Assembly (NCBI GenBank): GCA_947095585.1
Contig: OX352763.1
Coordinates: forward strand, 117,841,908 to 117,905,907
Direction of reading: 5' to 3'
DNA: 64,000 nucleotides
Source: Nephrocerus scutellatus
Taxonomy: Eukaryota; Arthropoda; Insecta; Diptera; Pipunculidae
Shown here: positions 1 to 11,526 of the stretch, in pieces
Position numbering within the stretch: the stretch's first letter is position 1
How the letters are laid out: each line of letters opens with the position of its first letter
Position numbers and translations under genes: made by a program
The notes under the pieces: generated by a model
What the model saw: the letters and a program-made list of their open reading frames with translations, nothing else
Told to the model about the DNA's origin: nothing
The model's database searches: none

Positions 1-1120
1 TGCAACTTTGTGCGACTGGTGGTGTGGAATGCGGCGCGTCAGCAGTCCGCATTTAATGTGTGTATTGCTAGTGGCAACACTTTTATTGCCATGAATCAAG
101 GTCAACGGTTGTTGACCGAACAGTCCCTTTAACTATTTTCTACAAATTTTACTACGGTAGATGTTCCTCAGAGAGCCGTCCCCTAATCCCAGGTCCTTTT
201 GTCAGCAAACTGAGGCAAACACACGTTTCAGTTCGAAACAACATAGATTTCGCTTAAAACCTCTCCCATGTAGAACCCAACATTTTTAAGTCTTCCTTAT
301 ATTCGAGAGTGACATCGATGTGCAATCCACTCCAGACAAGTCATCTCTCCAAATGTCAAAACCAATACACAACTTTCCTCCGTACTAAGAGACTAATTTC
401 GCATCGAATGGCTATTTGTGTACAAAATTTCACGACGAACAACACAAAACCAAACGGTTTTCTATTGGAACATATTGTTCAAAATTTGAAGAGTTTTTTC
501 TGTTGGCATATGACCACAAAAAATGTTCAAATGTATCTTTAACCCCACTCTCACCGCAAAATCTCTGCTCAACTTTCATTATTATTTCGTTGCAGTTTGT
601 TTAAGGTCGTTTCACACTTACACTGCAGATTTCATGCAATATTCTCTTTACCCTTTAGCTCTTCATAAAAATTACAACAAGAGGCAAAGTAAAAAAATCA
701 AACTTTGCTCCTGAATTGCATCGAAATTGCACCGTGTAAGACGGCCTTTAGAATTTAAGTTTAATTTTTATCCAGCAGAGATACTTAGATACGACTTTTT
801 TAAATAAAAAATAACCAATTTATCCCATATGTAAATAAACTCGTCCTGTAAATTACATAACATAATTATGGCCATATTGACTGTGCTTTTACGTAGCTAC
901 TTAGATGCGTATTCACTTACTCAGCATGATTCTTAAATACGATACCACTTCAGTTTTAATATTTAATTTTTACAATAAATTAATAGCTATTTATTTATTT
1001 ACAATATATATAATTTACAATATAATTTAAGTATTAAGTGATTAATCGTTTTATTTTCGAATTTGAAATTAAATAGATAGAGTATGAAGCCCATCACAAC
1101 CGTTCTGCCATGACGACTTG
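1..1120. other. AT-rich non-coding DNA
   Basis: No convincing gene. Short ORFs here have no recognisable motif. The stretch from about 740 to 1080 is very AT-rich. Confidence 0.5.
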
Positions 1121-1122
1121 TA

Positions 1123-1410
1123 AAGAAATTTTCAATAGAGACATAACAATTTCGTACTGTAATGCAAACACACGCTGTGCGAGCTTAGTGGATAAATTCG
1201 AGTCAACATATTCACTACTGAATGGTCATGTGCACCGGTCGAAGTACTACAAATATCGCAGCCGTAAGTGCTTCAGTTCAAAATGAGCCAAATCAGTCGA
1301 TTCCACGCCGTTCACAAGAATTGAGAGTCTCTCAGTCCACTCCACATTGTGGTGAAATTTGCGTAAAGATCTTGGTCTACACCCTTACAAGATCAAATTG
1401 TTAATTGTCG
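1123..1410 (+). mobile_element. Tc1/mariner-type element, 5' fragment (family M2)
   Basis: A TA dinucleotide at 1121-1122 is followed by a terminal sequence (AAGAAATTTTCAATAGAGAC) that closely matches the ends at 47427 and 55526. Further in, the plus-strand frame reads NIAAVSASVQNEPNQSIPRR and SQELRVSQST, followed after a frame change by KDLGLHPYKIK. This is the helix-turn-helix region typical of IS630-Tc1-mariner transposases. The copy stops before any catalytic aspartate, so it is dead. Its internal sequence at about 1175-1240 also matches the minus-strand copy at 47427-48310. Confidence 0.8.
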
Positions 1411-1643
1411 AGTGTCATTTTTGAATACATTTCTACTGACCTGTTGCTGACAGTCGCGCAACCGTATTTGCCGCTCTCTTCCTACCATATAAGTCTAAAG
1501 TAGTAAGGTGCTGCCCTTAGCACTTCATGCCTTCTAATGTTGAAACCATCCATCTCGGCGTTAACAATCCTTCTTAAGAGAATAGTATTGATTAGCTTGC
1601 ATACTGTGTGCGGTCAACCCCCAGAAAAGACAACCGATTCATA

Positions 1644-1663
1644 GGTAGGTAGGTAGGTAGGTA
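1644..1663. repeat. (GTAG)n microsatellite at a retrotransposon 3' end
   Basis: About five GGTA units lie directly at the 3' terminus of the minus-strand non-LTR copy that begins at 1664. Read on the minus strand this is a CTAC tail. Confidence 0.8.
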
Positions 1664-3340
1664 TAGTGGTGGTCCACGTCACCTTATCGGTGGGCCTCAA
1701 ATGGCCTTAAATAACCACTAACCTCGGGAGACCCTATGCCATGATAGGTATCTGGAAATTATTACAACCAACCTGTAGCATTTAGGTACGAGATCCGGCA
1801 CTCCGAAAACTCCCTTAAGTCGGCAAACATCTAATTTGTGGAGTCGGGAGCCCATCAGGGCTGGACATTACAGGGATATGAATGGCAGTTTCTTTCTCAT
1901 TAACATCCTTGCAAATTCTGCAAAATATATTCCCAGTTAAGCTGCGTGGCTGCCCCCCGGCCTGAAGATCTGAAGATCAGCTCGGTAGATTTATTTTTGT
2001 TGTAGAAAGATCACATCGCTCTCTACGTGGTGCAGGTGGTCAAGTCATTCCATCTTTATTGAGCCTTGGTGGTATGGATGGTTCCCTGACGAAGCTCAAT
2101 GGACATCAGACTCCCTTCATGTAATCGATGTCCAATGTTACGCGCTTCTTCGCCAGTACGTCCGTCTTCTCATTGCCGTCAATATCGCTGTGCGCCAGTA
2201 CCCAGACTAAGGTTAGGTCTATTTTTCGGCTTAAATAAGCCAATTCAGCTTGGCACTCCCAGACAAGTTTTGAGTTATAACTAGTCGGAATAATGGCTTT
2301 AATTGCAGCTTGGCTGTCTACGAGTATGCCAACTCTACCAGTTATAGCCCTGCAAGCCTCCCCAATCGCTAGGATCCCTTGAAAGATGCTAGCAAAATCG
2401 GACAGCTTTTAGGACCTTAAAAGTTTTTCTGAGAAGACTCCTGCGCCGACTTCATTTCTCATCTTAGATCAGTCGGTGAATAGAGAGTTACTTTAAAGAA
2501 CCCCAGTACTTCCCCGTTCTTCCAAATTTCTCTAGTCGGAAACCCTACGGCATAGTTCGAGCTGAAGTTAAAGTTCGATCACGTTGCCCAGCAAATAACC
2601 CTACTTAGAGCCCTTTCCATGACTTCACTAATCACAGAAGGGTACTGTCCTGATACGTCGCCTGTATACGCTACGGCTTTTGTTCTGTCCACTCAAGTAT
2701 CCTGAGGATCTTGTGTATAACCATCAGTTATAATAAGGGCTGGGACTGAGGAGTGCCTCTGTTGACTGATTTGGTGATGTTACTGCTGCCCATATTAACA
2801 TGGATTTCCCTGCTACCTGGTATGGAGATGATCCATTGTTTTAGGAATTGCTCTACCCTGAACTGAGTGAGAGCTTCCTGAGTGCCGTTGAAAGCTCCAT
2901 CTATATCGAGAAAGACGGCAAGAGTATATTGTTTATAACTAATGGAGTGCTCAATCATGCGCACCGCATTAACTCGTGGAGAGTTGTCTTAGTAGACTTG
3001 CCTTTAAGGTAAGCAAGGCATTCATTATAGCCTCTGTCTTGACGTTATTAAAGGCACCCGCAATGTCGAAGAACGCTATAAGTGAGTACTCTTTTGAAGT
3101 TTTGTGATTTTTTTTATCGTACACACCAGTCTATGAAGGGCTGTATCTACGGGTTTTCCTTTGCAGTAGGCGCGTTGAGACTGCGCAAATCTGCTGGGAT
3201 CCACATTGTTTCTTATATACGAGCAAACATCTAACAACCTTTCCAGAGTTTTCAAAAGAAAGGAAGATAGTATTGGGGTTAGAGACTAAGAACTAATTGA
3301 GAATTGGCAACCGCGATATCTTCAATCCATTCTCGTATTT
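1664..3340 (-). mobile_element. R1/LOA-type non-LTR retrotransposon remnants
   Basis: Minus-strand fragments of a reverse transcriptase. At 2728-2964 one frame reads FLDIDGAFN, then MGSSNITKSVNRGTPQ, the motifs around the first catalytic aspartate and the GTPQGG box. A second piece at about 3000-3330 reads FFDIAGAFNNVKTEAI, so two copies or a rearranged copy are present. The 3' part (1664-2600) matches the remnant at 30225-31090 (shared text around 'gtatagtggtggt'). Stops and frameshifts throughout: pseudogenised. The clade (R1, LOA or I) was judged from motif style only. Confidence 0.75.
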
Positions 3341-4690
3341 GGGAAACCGATAACAAAGGATCATTATTCGAGTCATTAAAACAAAACGTCGCGATTTACT
3401 GACATGTCCCACACCAAAGTAGAACCAAATGTAGAACCAAAAGTAGAACAAGTGCTCTGACGACAATAAGTTCCCTTTAGAAATAAAGCAAAGTTAGATA
3501 CGAGTTTACCTATGTACTGCTTCGAAGCTCTCAAGCTTCGATGAATTCAAATTCGCAGCGACACTTGGCGGATATTGGAGTGCAGCAAAATTAAATATCT
3601 TTTCTGTTTTGTTTTGTTTTTCCTACAAGTTACAATAATCAACTTAGCATTAATTCTTATCTTCCATACAAATTGTAAAAATGTCTCTTTTTAAACAAAT
3701 AACTTTCTATTAATTGCAGAACAAATGTGTGATGTCGGGCACTAGAATGCCTCACCAAATTTTTATGACAACCAAATCCAATGCAATGTTTTAGTAAATT
3801 AGTAAATAAAACAAAAAAATAATAGTAACATCATGTACTTTAAAGCTTAAATGTAAGAAGAATATTTACACAGAAAGAAAAATGTATTAGTGGGGGTAAT
3901 TATTTTAAGACTAAGAATATTTACAAAGGGGCGGGACAAAGCAAAGTATCATCAGAGAATCACATATTTACACATGCTATTTATTCAAATTGCTTATTTA
4001 CAATAATGTACTAGAGGAGAGAGGGGAGTAGAGGGTGGAGAGGGCCTAAATATTCTTATATCGACAACGAACATTACAATTTTCAAAATTTTAAAAAGTT
4101 GATTGTGTGCTTAAAGTTTGTTTGCAGGCGGGAGTCGAACTTAACTTAAACTTGAATGTGATTGGGATTTATATTTAGATAAAAATTTTAAACATAAAAT
4201 TAAGAAAGGAAAGTGAGAACCCACTGTTCTCATAGAGATGTCATCTGTCAAGGATTGTATTAACCAACCGATCCGATCACTTATGTAATCCTTCTAATTT
4301 TCTAATGATCTGTATACTCAGTAGCCAATCGCTGTCAATTGTTTTGTACCAAATGTCGGAAAACTATACACACTAACTAGTAACTATTTATGTACTTAAA
4401 TCACATGCTAAATGTTTCATATGTATGTCTACTACTAACTTAAGATTTATGTGCAATTAACAAAATGAAACTTTAATCGTGTAACCCATTTTGACTGTAT
4501 TTTTGTATTGTATTTTTGTTTATTACTACCACAAACATTTCACTTGAAAACGTATTTATTTTTATAAACAATTCAAAGGAAAATTACATAGTTGTCAGTA
4601 AGTTGTCAATGTCCAAATGGAAGACGGTCAATTATTGTTATTAAGAGTCTAAATTCCAAAATTCAATGAAATATTTTCATAAATCGACCC
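3341..4690. other. AT-rich non-coding DNA
   Basis: No supported gene. It contains a short perfect stem (TCGAAGC/GCTTCGA near 3523-3542) and a stretch near 4130 with a lone tRNA B-box-like string that lacks an A box. Confidence 0.45.
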
Positions 4691-5560
4691 TAAGGCATCG
4701 TTATAATGGCTCTACAGCCGGGTTCCAGTCTTGGCCTACAGCAAATAATCACAACAACGATTCTGATTTCTAGCCCGTGTAACCAGAGCTAGGGCATCTC
4801 TAAACTCTAGGCGTACTGGTCTACGGCATACTTCAAGCGTATGTTTGACCTACCTTCGCTTCGTCTCCTGTAAATTCCTTCGCAAAGGACATTTCGAACC
4901 GGATCCTGTTAGCGCATGTGAGCTGTGTGCTAGATCCCACTGAGCTTAATTGTCTTCATGATGTCAACATTCACGGGGTTCTCTTTGTAGACTTTTCTTT
5001 CGAACTCCGAGCACATTAAGTTTTATTTTTAAGAAAGACCCTTGCCCATATGGCCGACACTGCGTCCTGGAAAGATCTTTTGTATCAGAAGGGTGTGACT
5101 ATTCTAAGAATCGTAGGTCCTACCAACTCCCTACTGAAAGATAGTACGTCCATAGTAGGATTGTACTTAGCTGCCGAATTTTTTCTTTGTGGAAAATACG
5201 TCATCTTAAGCAATGCAATCCTGGGCATTGACATAGAATGTGCTCGGATTATTCGTCATCTTTCGATTTTGTATTTGATACTAGATAACGTTTGTTAAGG
5301 TGGAGTCGCAAGCCATAGTGACATGTGAGAAAGATCACCAGATTTCTGATGTTATCAAGATTACATAAGGACGGAAGCTGCAGGCTTTGTGGAGAAGCGG
5401 AGGAGACCCCGTGACATCTTCTGAACAAAATGCGGAGCAACGATCCGACAAAGAAGAGACGATATGGGAACCCAAACAATCGCAGAGATCTTTGTCTAGA
5501 TTAAGGATCTCCTTATAGGAGACGGCCTGTTTAATAGTTTGGATGGTCTCGGTCCTGGGA
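4691..5560 (+). mobile_element. R1/LOA-type non-LTR remnant, 3' zinc-knuckle end
   Basis: The part from about 5290 to 5520 reads, across frames, CRLCGEAEETP followed by H and C residues, the C-terminal zinc knuckle of R1/LOA-type ORF2 proteins. The same DNA recurs at 60380-60510 (shared 'gctgcaggctttgtggagaa'). The upstream part (4691-5290) has no clear domain and is included only as likely element sequence. Confidence 0.6.
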
Positions 5561-7300
5561 CATTTTCCCAGTGGGCCAGACGATTTTCCCCATTATTAAT
5601 CAGCGCTGTGGCGCTACCCCAGTTAACACCACATTCGGGTTCAGGTCCTGTGAGCGCAGATTCTGCATCAGCCCTAGCTAGTTCATCTACAGATCGTTGC
5701 CCATCCGATTCGGGGCCCATCCGATTTTCACAGTCCTATGTTCGGGAAGAGATTTCATTGCATCGTAGCAGCATTTAACTGATATAGAGCCCTTTAAGTT
5801 GGACGACATCACTTTAAGTGGTGCTGAATGGCTATCTGAAAAGATACATATCCTCGATGGCATGGTTGGTTCAGCCTGTAAAACTGTGGGAGTTAATTCC
5901 ATTGGTATCAAGACTTTGCTGTTGGGTCCAAAGACATCAGCATTAAATCCATTCCATCTTCAATCCATCTGTGGACCAGACCAGACCAGACTTCTAGCGT
6001 CCAGTACCGGAACACAATTAGACCTATGTTCATGGTCCAATACTTCAACCTCAATAACCTGCCGAAAGATTACTCCCTGACCATAATGTCGGGGATAGTT
6101 CAAAACATATCTCTTTCGGGAATTGAGTCAAGAATTTTCAGATGTCCCCCATGGTTACCTGGTTTGGAAACTGTATTTCAGCTGAAGCTTAATAGAGCGT
6201 CTAGCGGGCGTCTTCCTGATAAAGATTTTAAGGGGTGAACATCCTACGACAGCTTCTTATGCTACACATGGCACCCTTGATACCGAGACAGGCAATTCTT
6301 TGAAGCTTTTGAAGCTTAGTTGTCGTTCGTTCGTTCAAGAACTTTCGGCCACCAAATGATGACGGCGTACTTGATAATAGGTCTCACCATCATTGTATAC
6401 ATCGAACGTGTCATTTTAGGATTTAGACCTCAAGTTCTGCCGTAAAGTCCATATTGGCGCTTTCGATGGCAGACTTGATATGAGAATTCCAGCTAAGCTG
6501 TTTATCAGGGATAACTGCGAATTAATTAACCACACTGGAAACTCACATTTTTATTAAACAGTAGCTGAAGTACCCAGCGTTGACCGAATGCCCCCACCGC
6601 ACTGTTCCCACCTCACTACCCACACCATACTGGTCGCCACCTTAAGATGATAAAATACTCTGCGCCGTTTTCACAAAATGAAAGATAATAACTATTCCTA
6701 CACTTATATTCCAAGGCAAAATTCTCCAAAAAATATGGGGATCATGTTCTACCAAAAACTAACCTGGAACTCCCATATGTCATACATAAACAACAAAGCT
6801 AACAACTTAGCTTAGTTCACTCAGGCTCACATATGCAGTCCTGATATGGTGGCCAAAAATAGAGCAATATAAGAGACGCTACAATTTTTAATTACAGAGC
6901 TGCTACTGCCACCTAAACAAACTGTCCAAAACCAACAAGATCACCCTAATGATGATGATGATGATAATGATGAAGGTTCTACATTAATCAATCTTCTTGT
7001 ATAAGGCACTAGAACGGTGTTGCAAGGATTGATGCACCTTGCATGACACTAGAAATGGTCTTGCTGTTTTTACCACCAACAAGAATCGCCAAGTCATCCG
7101 CATAACCAATTGCGATGAAGCCTGATCTTTGTAGATCGACTAGATGATTGTCGAAGACTAGTAACCACATAATGGGAGAAAGGACTTTTCCTTGGGGACA
7201 TCCCTTAACACACAGACACAGACACTCCTCTTGCGAAAGAAGTAATGTCTCGACTTGAAAGCATAGCCCTTATCCTTATGGTTGGTCGAGTCTTCGACGT
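5561..7300 (-). mobile_element. R1/LOA-type non-LTR remnant, RT and RNase H parts
   Basis: On the minus strand, 7000-7230 reads RSVCVC, then KGCPQGKVLSPI and IGYADDLAILV after frame correction: the RT GxPQG and YADD boxes. The 6240-6480 part matches 57560-57690 in reverse, and 5800-6010 matches 38890-39130. At 5496-5720 the frame reads SVDELARADAE and PECGVNWG, the end of an RNase H domain. A short plus-strand piece of another copy (LTWNSHMSYINNKANN, about 6740-6830) lies inside. Many stops; inactive. Confidence 0.7.
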
Positions 7301-8180
7301 GATGTCTTTCATGACGGAACTGTACTATATGTCATATTTTTTTGTCATTTATGTCATCGTTTTTGTCTTTTTCCTTTCCCCGTGTACTGTTGCACTTATG
7401 TCAGCTTTAAACTATAACAGGCTATCCGCTGACTGTTATGCAGCACAAGCTCTATAATCGTATAGACGCTTTCGGCGTCGTACATCAGTTCTGCGGTTCT
7501 CAAGCTATTTTCTGGTTCGTTGGTGATATTTTTTTTGCGGGTGAGGTTACTGTCCTCACAACAAGCTTACTTAAATGGGTCTAGAAAATACCAAAAACTT
7601 TTGTTTAACAAATCGGCTTCTCTTGTCTCATGGATCCTTAAGAATTGACAGTCTTCAATAATTAAATTATTTTTTTTAATGTAAATGTCAAATGTATTTC
7701 GCTCATTAAATACAAAACGCCACAATTATGTAACTGAAAATCGTCATTTTAATGTTTTTAGTTTCTCCTATTTGGGTATATATTTCTGGAACCAGGATCG
7801 TTTTTTCAGTCATGATTTTGTTGTATTTAATGATCGATGCATTGCATGTTAGATACTCGTAATCGAACAAAAATATACAAGTATTGATACATTTATCTTC
7901 TTCTGAGGCATTAATTGATATTTTATTTATTTTTATTTTCACATAAATTACTCGAAAACAATGTATTCTTTAGCAATTGAACATTTTTTTACCAACAAGA
8001 AATAAACAGAATTTAAATAAATAAAACTTATAAGGATTCGTTTGCATTGTCAATTTCTGTCCATTCAAAACCGCCTTTAAAGAAAACGGCGCTACTTAGT
8101 CTAAAACAAATACTGATAAGATAATTAAAAAAAAATTCAAATTAAAATGTTTCTTGTAAATTCTCTAATCGAAGATACCC
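7301..8180. other. Non-coding DNA
   Basis: AT-rich. No gene, RNA or element end recognised. Confidence 0.45.
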
Positions 8181-9010
8181 ATGTGTACAAAATCGGCCTT
8201 TGGGAAGTGGGTTAAAAATTAATCGCAAGATTCCACCACTGAACGAACGAGAGAACTATGCCCATGGGTGTCCAGGCAGGTAATTGGCGGCTCGACTAGT
8301 GAAGGTACGCAATATTGCCGAGGCTGTGGGTATTTCAGGTGAACAAATGGAGAATATATTGCATGAATATTTGGGACGCTGCCACATGGGTGCCGTATTT
8401 GCTCTCTTTTGACAACAAGTACGACCGTTTGACAACTTCAAAGTAGTGTTTGGCGATCTTCAATCGCGACAAAAGGGAGTTTTTATGCCGTTTCGTAACC
8501 GTGGACAAAACATGGATCTATCACAACGCCGCCGAGACAAAGGAACAGTCGAAACGGTTGACTACTCCTCGCGAATCGAAGCCGAAGAAGGCCAAGGTCA
8601 TGACCACGCATTATACCGCATATCACATAGCTTATCTTGAAAATGGCAAAACGCCAATGTATATTATGCTTAGCTATTGTTTTGATTCGACGCCGATTTG
8701 AAGCTATAGCGGTCACATTTGGTAAAGAAAAAAGTGTTTTTTCACAAAAACAATGCATTGGCACATAAGTCCGAAGTCGCAATGGAAAAATTACATGAAT
8801 TGCGCTACGAATTGGTTCCTCATCCAACTTGTTCTCCAGACTTGGCCACCTCCGACTATCTATCTATTTTCAAACCGGAAGAAATCGGTAAGAGATTGGT
8901 TTGAATGAGGAAGTTTATCACTGAAACGGAGGCCTATTTTGAGGGCTTTCACAAATCTTATTATTCGCAGGGTATTGAAAAATTGGAATATGGAAAAAAT
9001 TAGCGTTTAA
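8181..9010 (+). pseudogene. mariner transposase pseudogene (DD34D type)
   Basis: Successive plus-strand frames spell most of a mariner transposase: AEAVGISGEQMENILHEYLG, then FVTVDKTWIYHN with TKEQSKR (a Mos1-type 'DETWIYH' box with D changed to K's neighbour context), then LVKKKVFFHKNNALAHKSEV, KLHELRYELVPHPTCSPDLA and TSDYL, and finally ETEAYFEGFHKSYYSQGIEK. The second catalytic D is N ('FHKNNALAH' for the usual FHQDNAPAH). The third is kept as SDY. At least five frameshifts or stops. A relic of a classic mariner, different from family M2 at 1123, 34200, 47427 and 55526. Its terminal repeats were not found. Confidence 0.85.
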
Positions 9011-9039
9011 GAAACTGATAAACACCGAATGTGAAATAC

Positions 9040-9178
9040 TTTACCAAGCTCTGTATGCCCGCATCATTATGATCCACAGGCATTCAAAATGCATTGCACA
9101 TCTTTCCTTCCTTGATATCATAGTGCCTGACATCATTTAACCACTTAGCGTGTGCCAGTGAAAAAAAAAAGTTCACCT
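9040..9178 (+). mobile_element. Jockey/CR1-type retrotransposon 3' tail
   Basis: The 3' terminal sequence of the element seen in full at 14043-15580: 'taccaagctctgt', 'atgatccacaggcattcaa', then 'ttagcgtgtgccagtg' and a 10-A run (9161-9170). The A run doubles as the T-run terminator of the tRNA gene on the other strand. Confidence 0.7.
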
Positions 9179-9250
9179 GTTTCCGCCCGGGATCGAACCG
9201 GGGGCCTTCCGCGTGTTAGGCGGATGTGATAACCACTACACCACGGAAAC
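9179..9250 (-). tRNA. tRNA-Val (anticodon AAC)
   Basis: A complete 72-nt cloverleaf on the minus strand. It starts GTTTCCGTGG and ends GGCGGAAAC, giving a perfect 7-bp acceptor stem (GTTTCCG/CGGAAAC). The anticodon arm is TCCGC-CTAACAC-GCGGA with AAC in the loop. A box (TGGTGTAGTGG) and B box (GGTTCGATCC) are intact. A run of ten Ts follows about 8 nt downstream, suited to RNA polymerase III termination. It decodes GTT valine codons, with A34 expected to become inosine. The gene looks functional. Confidence 0.97.
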
Positions 9251-10120
9251 ACATGAATGGTGCTGCATAGTAACACAAGCTATCTGCTGAATTAAAAAAA
9301 ACAAACTGCACAGAATTACTTGTCCCTACACGCCAAATGCACGTAAATATTTCCTTCGACACGACCAACTGTACCTGCTCGTCTTGATGTATAATAATAT
9401 AACCATTTAAAAAATTCGAAAGTTGCATTTTCCTATTTATCTACACACAAGTACATAATTATACTCGGATTTGTAAAAAGGTACTCAAATCAGCATCTAA
9501 AAACGAAGTCAATTAATACCAAACATTAAATCCTCATGGTACAAAGTGAGTGTATTTATTTTTGGATACTTTATAAAAGTCCAATTGTGATTTGTGACTT
9601 TGGAAACAAAAACTCTGATTGTCAAACAAATTAACTGGGAAATTATCGCAAAAACGAAACCCATGCCAGTTAGTGATATCCAATACCTAAACCATAGAAT
9701 TCAGTTCCAATTTATGGCAAACATCACACTCGTATAAGGTCATTTTTATGTTTTATTCAAAATTTAAGCTCTTAAAAAACACCTATCACGCATAAATAGA
9801 AATATGTAAACGATTTCTATTGCTTTGTTCATTATATTGCTTTGCATTATGCCTATTGCTTTGACTTTAAGTACTTGTTTGTCTTTGGAAATTGAAATCA
9901 ATTAGAAGTAATACTAATTGTATACCTGGTTTCCCTAAAAAATCAGTGCCTTTATGAAATTCAATAGAAAAATTTATAGCATTTATTATTCTTAATGGTA
10001 TTTCATCTATATGGTTGACTAACTTTTGATACGAGAGCAAGCGGCTTTTTGAAAGAATAGCTCATGCGTGGTCCACATCAACACCCTGCATATTATCATT
10101 GAGCAGTCCGCTTAATGGAA
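9251..10120. other. Non-coding DNA
   Basis: AT-rich sequence upstream of the tRNA gene. No gene or repeat recognised. Confidence 0.45.
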
Positions 10121-10857
10121 TTCGTCATTGTACATCCTCTTTGACTCTTTGTCGATTTCAAACGAGCCTTCTATAAAATATCCAGAAAAGATATATGGAC
10201 AGCATTGCTAAATCTCGTAATGCCGGATACAATCGTAAACCTTATCCGTGAATTATATAAAGATGCCGAAATCAGAGCAAGAACAGCGCCAATTTCACCA
10301 ACTCCAAAGGAGTCAGGCAAGGACGTGTCCTCTCACCTATACTTTTTCTTTGTAATTCTGGATAACATTATGGCGCAAAATGGCGTAGCGCTTGAACGAA
10401 AGGCGAAAGGCGATCTCGACTACGCTGACGACATCAGTATGATGACTCACAGACTGGACGATACGAAGCTAAGCTTTAGAGGTTGATCTATAACGGTAAG
10501 CAGAAGGCTTAACTACTTAAAGACGAAGTTGCTGTGAATCGGAACGACCGACAATCGCGAATTATCCATAATCACCAACGATGCAACGATTGTCATTGAA
10601 GATGTGGAGAAATTTAGCTACTTAGGGAGCCTAATTACTTAGAACGGGTCCAAATCAGACGTGACTTATTAAACAAAGTGTGGCGAGCGCATAACATCTC
10701 TAGGAGCATCAAAGTAAAGATCTTCAACTCTAGTGTTAAATCTGTCCTCTTATATGGTTGCGAGACTCAAAAATCACAAGTATTCGTCAACAAGTAGTGT
10801 CTACGTCCAATCTGTTGCATCTTTTGGCCAAACACGATCTCAAACTCGGATCTACTT
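10121..10857 (+). mobile_element. Non-LTR reverse transcriptase remnant
   Basis: At 10205-10486 the frame reads MPDTIVNLIRELYKDAEIRA, a degenerate VRQGxVLSPxLF box (ESGKDVSSHLYFFFVILDNI) and GDLDYADDISMMTH, which carries the YADD catalytic pair. The following bases read like the thumb region (FSYLGSLI). RTE- or CR1-like in style. The copy is cut by the 270-bp element at 10858 and appears to resume after 11135. Confidence 0.7.
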
Positions 10858-11127
10858 CAAAACCTTCTCTATAGAAAGCCCAACTCTACGCATACTAATG
10901 CTGTAAACCAAGACCAAACGCATGTGTGTTTGTGGGATGTGAATACAGTGTACAAAAAATAAGTAGTCGCAAAGAGCGAGAAACGTAAGATGTGGTAGTG
11001 GGAAACAGAAAAATTTTATATGAATTTTGCTCTTTAGTTGATTACTAACACAAATACGTTTGGTCTAAATCTAAGCGTGTGTCTGTGTACGATCGGAACA
11101 GTTGGGCTTTCTATAGAGAAGGTTTTG
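10858..11127. mobile_element. Small TIR element (MITE) with 8-bp target duplication
   Basis: Perfect 27-bp inverted repeats (10858-10884 and 11101-11127; outer bases CAAAACCTTCTCTATAG). They are flanked by identical 8-bp direct repeats ATCTACTT at 10850-10857 and 11128-11135. Internal halves remain partly complementary. No coding capacity. An 8-bp duplication is typical of hAT-group (also P-type) transposases, so this is probably a non-autonomous hAT derivative; the superfamily is inference. It sits inside an older retrotransposon remnant. Confidence 0.85.
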
Positions 11128-11135
11128 ATCTACTT

Positions 11136-11519
11136 GCATTGACAAAAATTGAGCCAATCTATATCTACAAAAGATGACTTTTGGCGCAAGCACGAACGTT
11201 CTATACAGCAAATCAACAACACACACACAAACACACACAAATGCATCTCTACGTGTAGCCACAACGTTCATTATCATGACTTTCATTCACATGCCTGTGT
11301 AGCCACTCTCTTAGAAAATAAAACTTCTAGCTCTTTCGATCCGTCAGCAATCGGCCAAGAAAACCACGAAAATCCTGTCATTTTGGTAGCTTACCCGCGG
11401 GTAAGGTTACGGGTATGGTTTTAATTAATCAAAAGAGACATACAATTATTAGGTTTTAATATCACATTTTGCGAATAAAATATTTGTGAAATTTAAGAAC
11501 AGAAAATGAAAACACTTAC
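11136..11519. other. Non-coding, CA-rich stretch
   Basis: Probably the continuation of the retrotransposon remnant interrupted by the MITE, followed by a CA-rich run at 11220-11243. No gene supported. Confidence 0.4.
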
Positions 11520-11526
11520 CCGCCAT
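11520..11526 (-). other. Candidate tiny first coding exon (ATG GCG G)
   Basis: On the minus strand a good start context, AACAAAAAAATGGCG, runs straight into a strong donor, G|GTAAGT. The presumed leader is the GC-richer unique DNA at 11527-11600. No downstream exon was identified, because DNA below is mostly mobile elements, so this may be chance or the start of a gene with a very long intron. Confidence 0.25.

Noticed and set aside
4125..4160. tRNA B-box-like GTTCGACTCCC on the minus strand
   Set aside because: No A box, no acceptor stem and no cloverleaf nearby.
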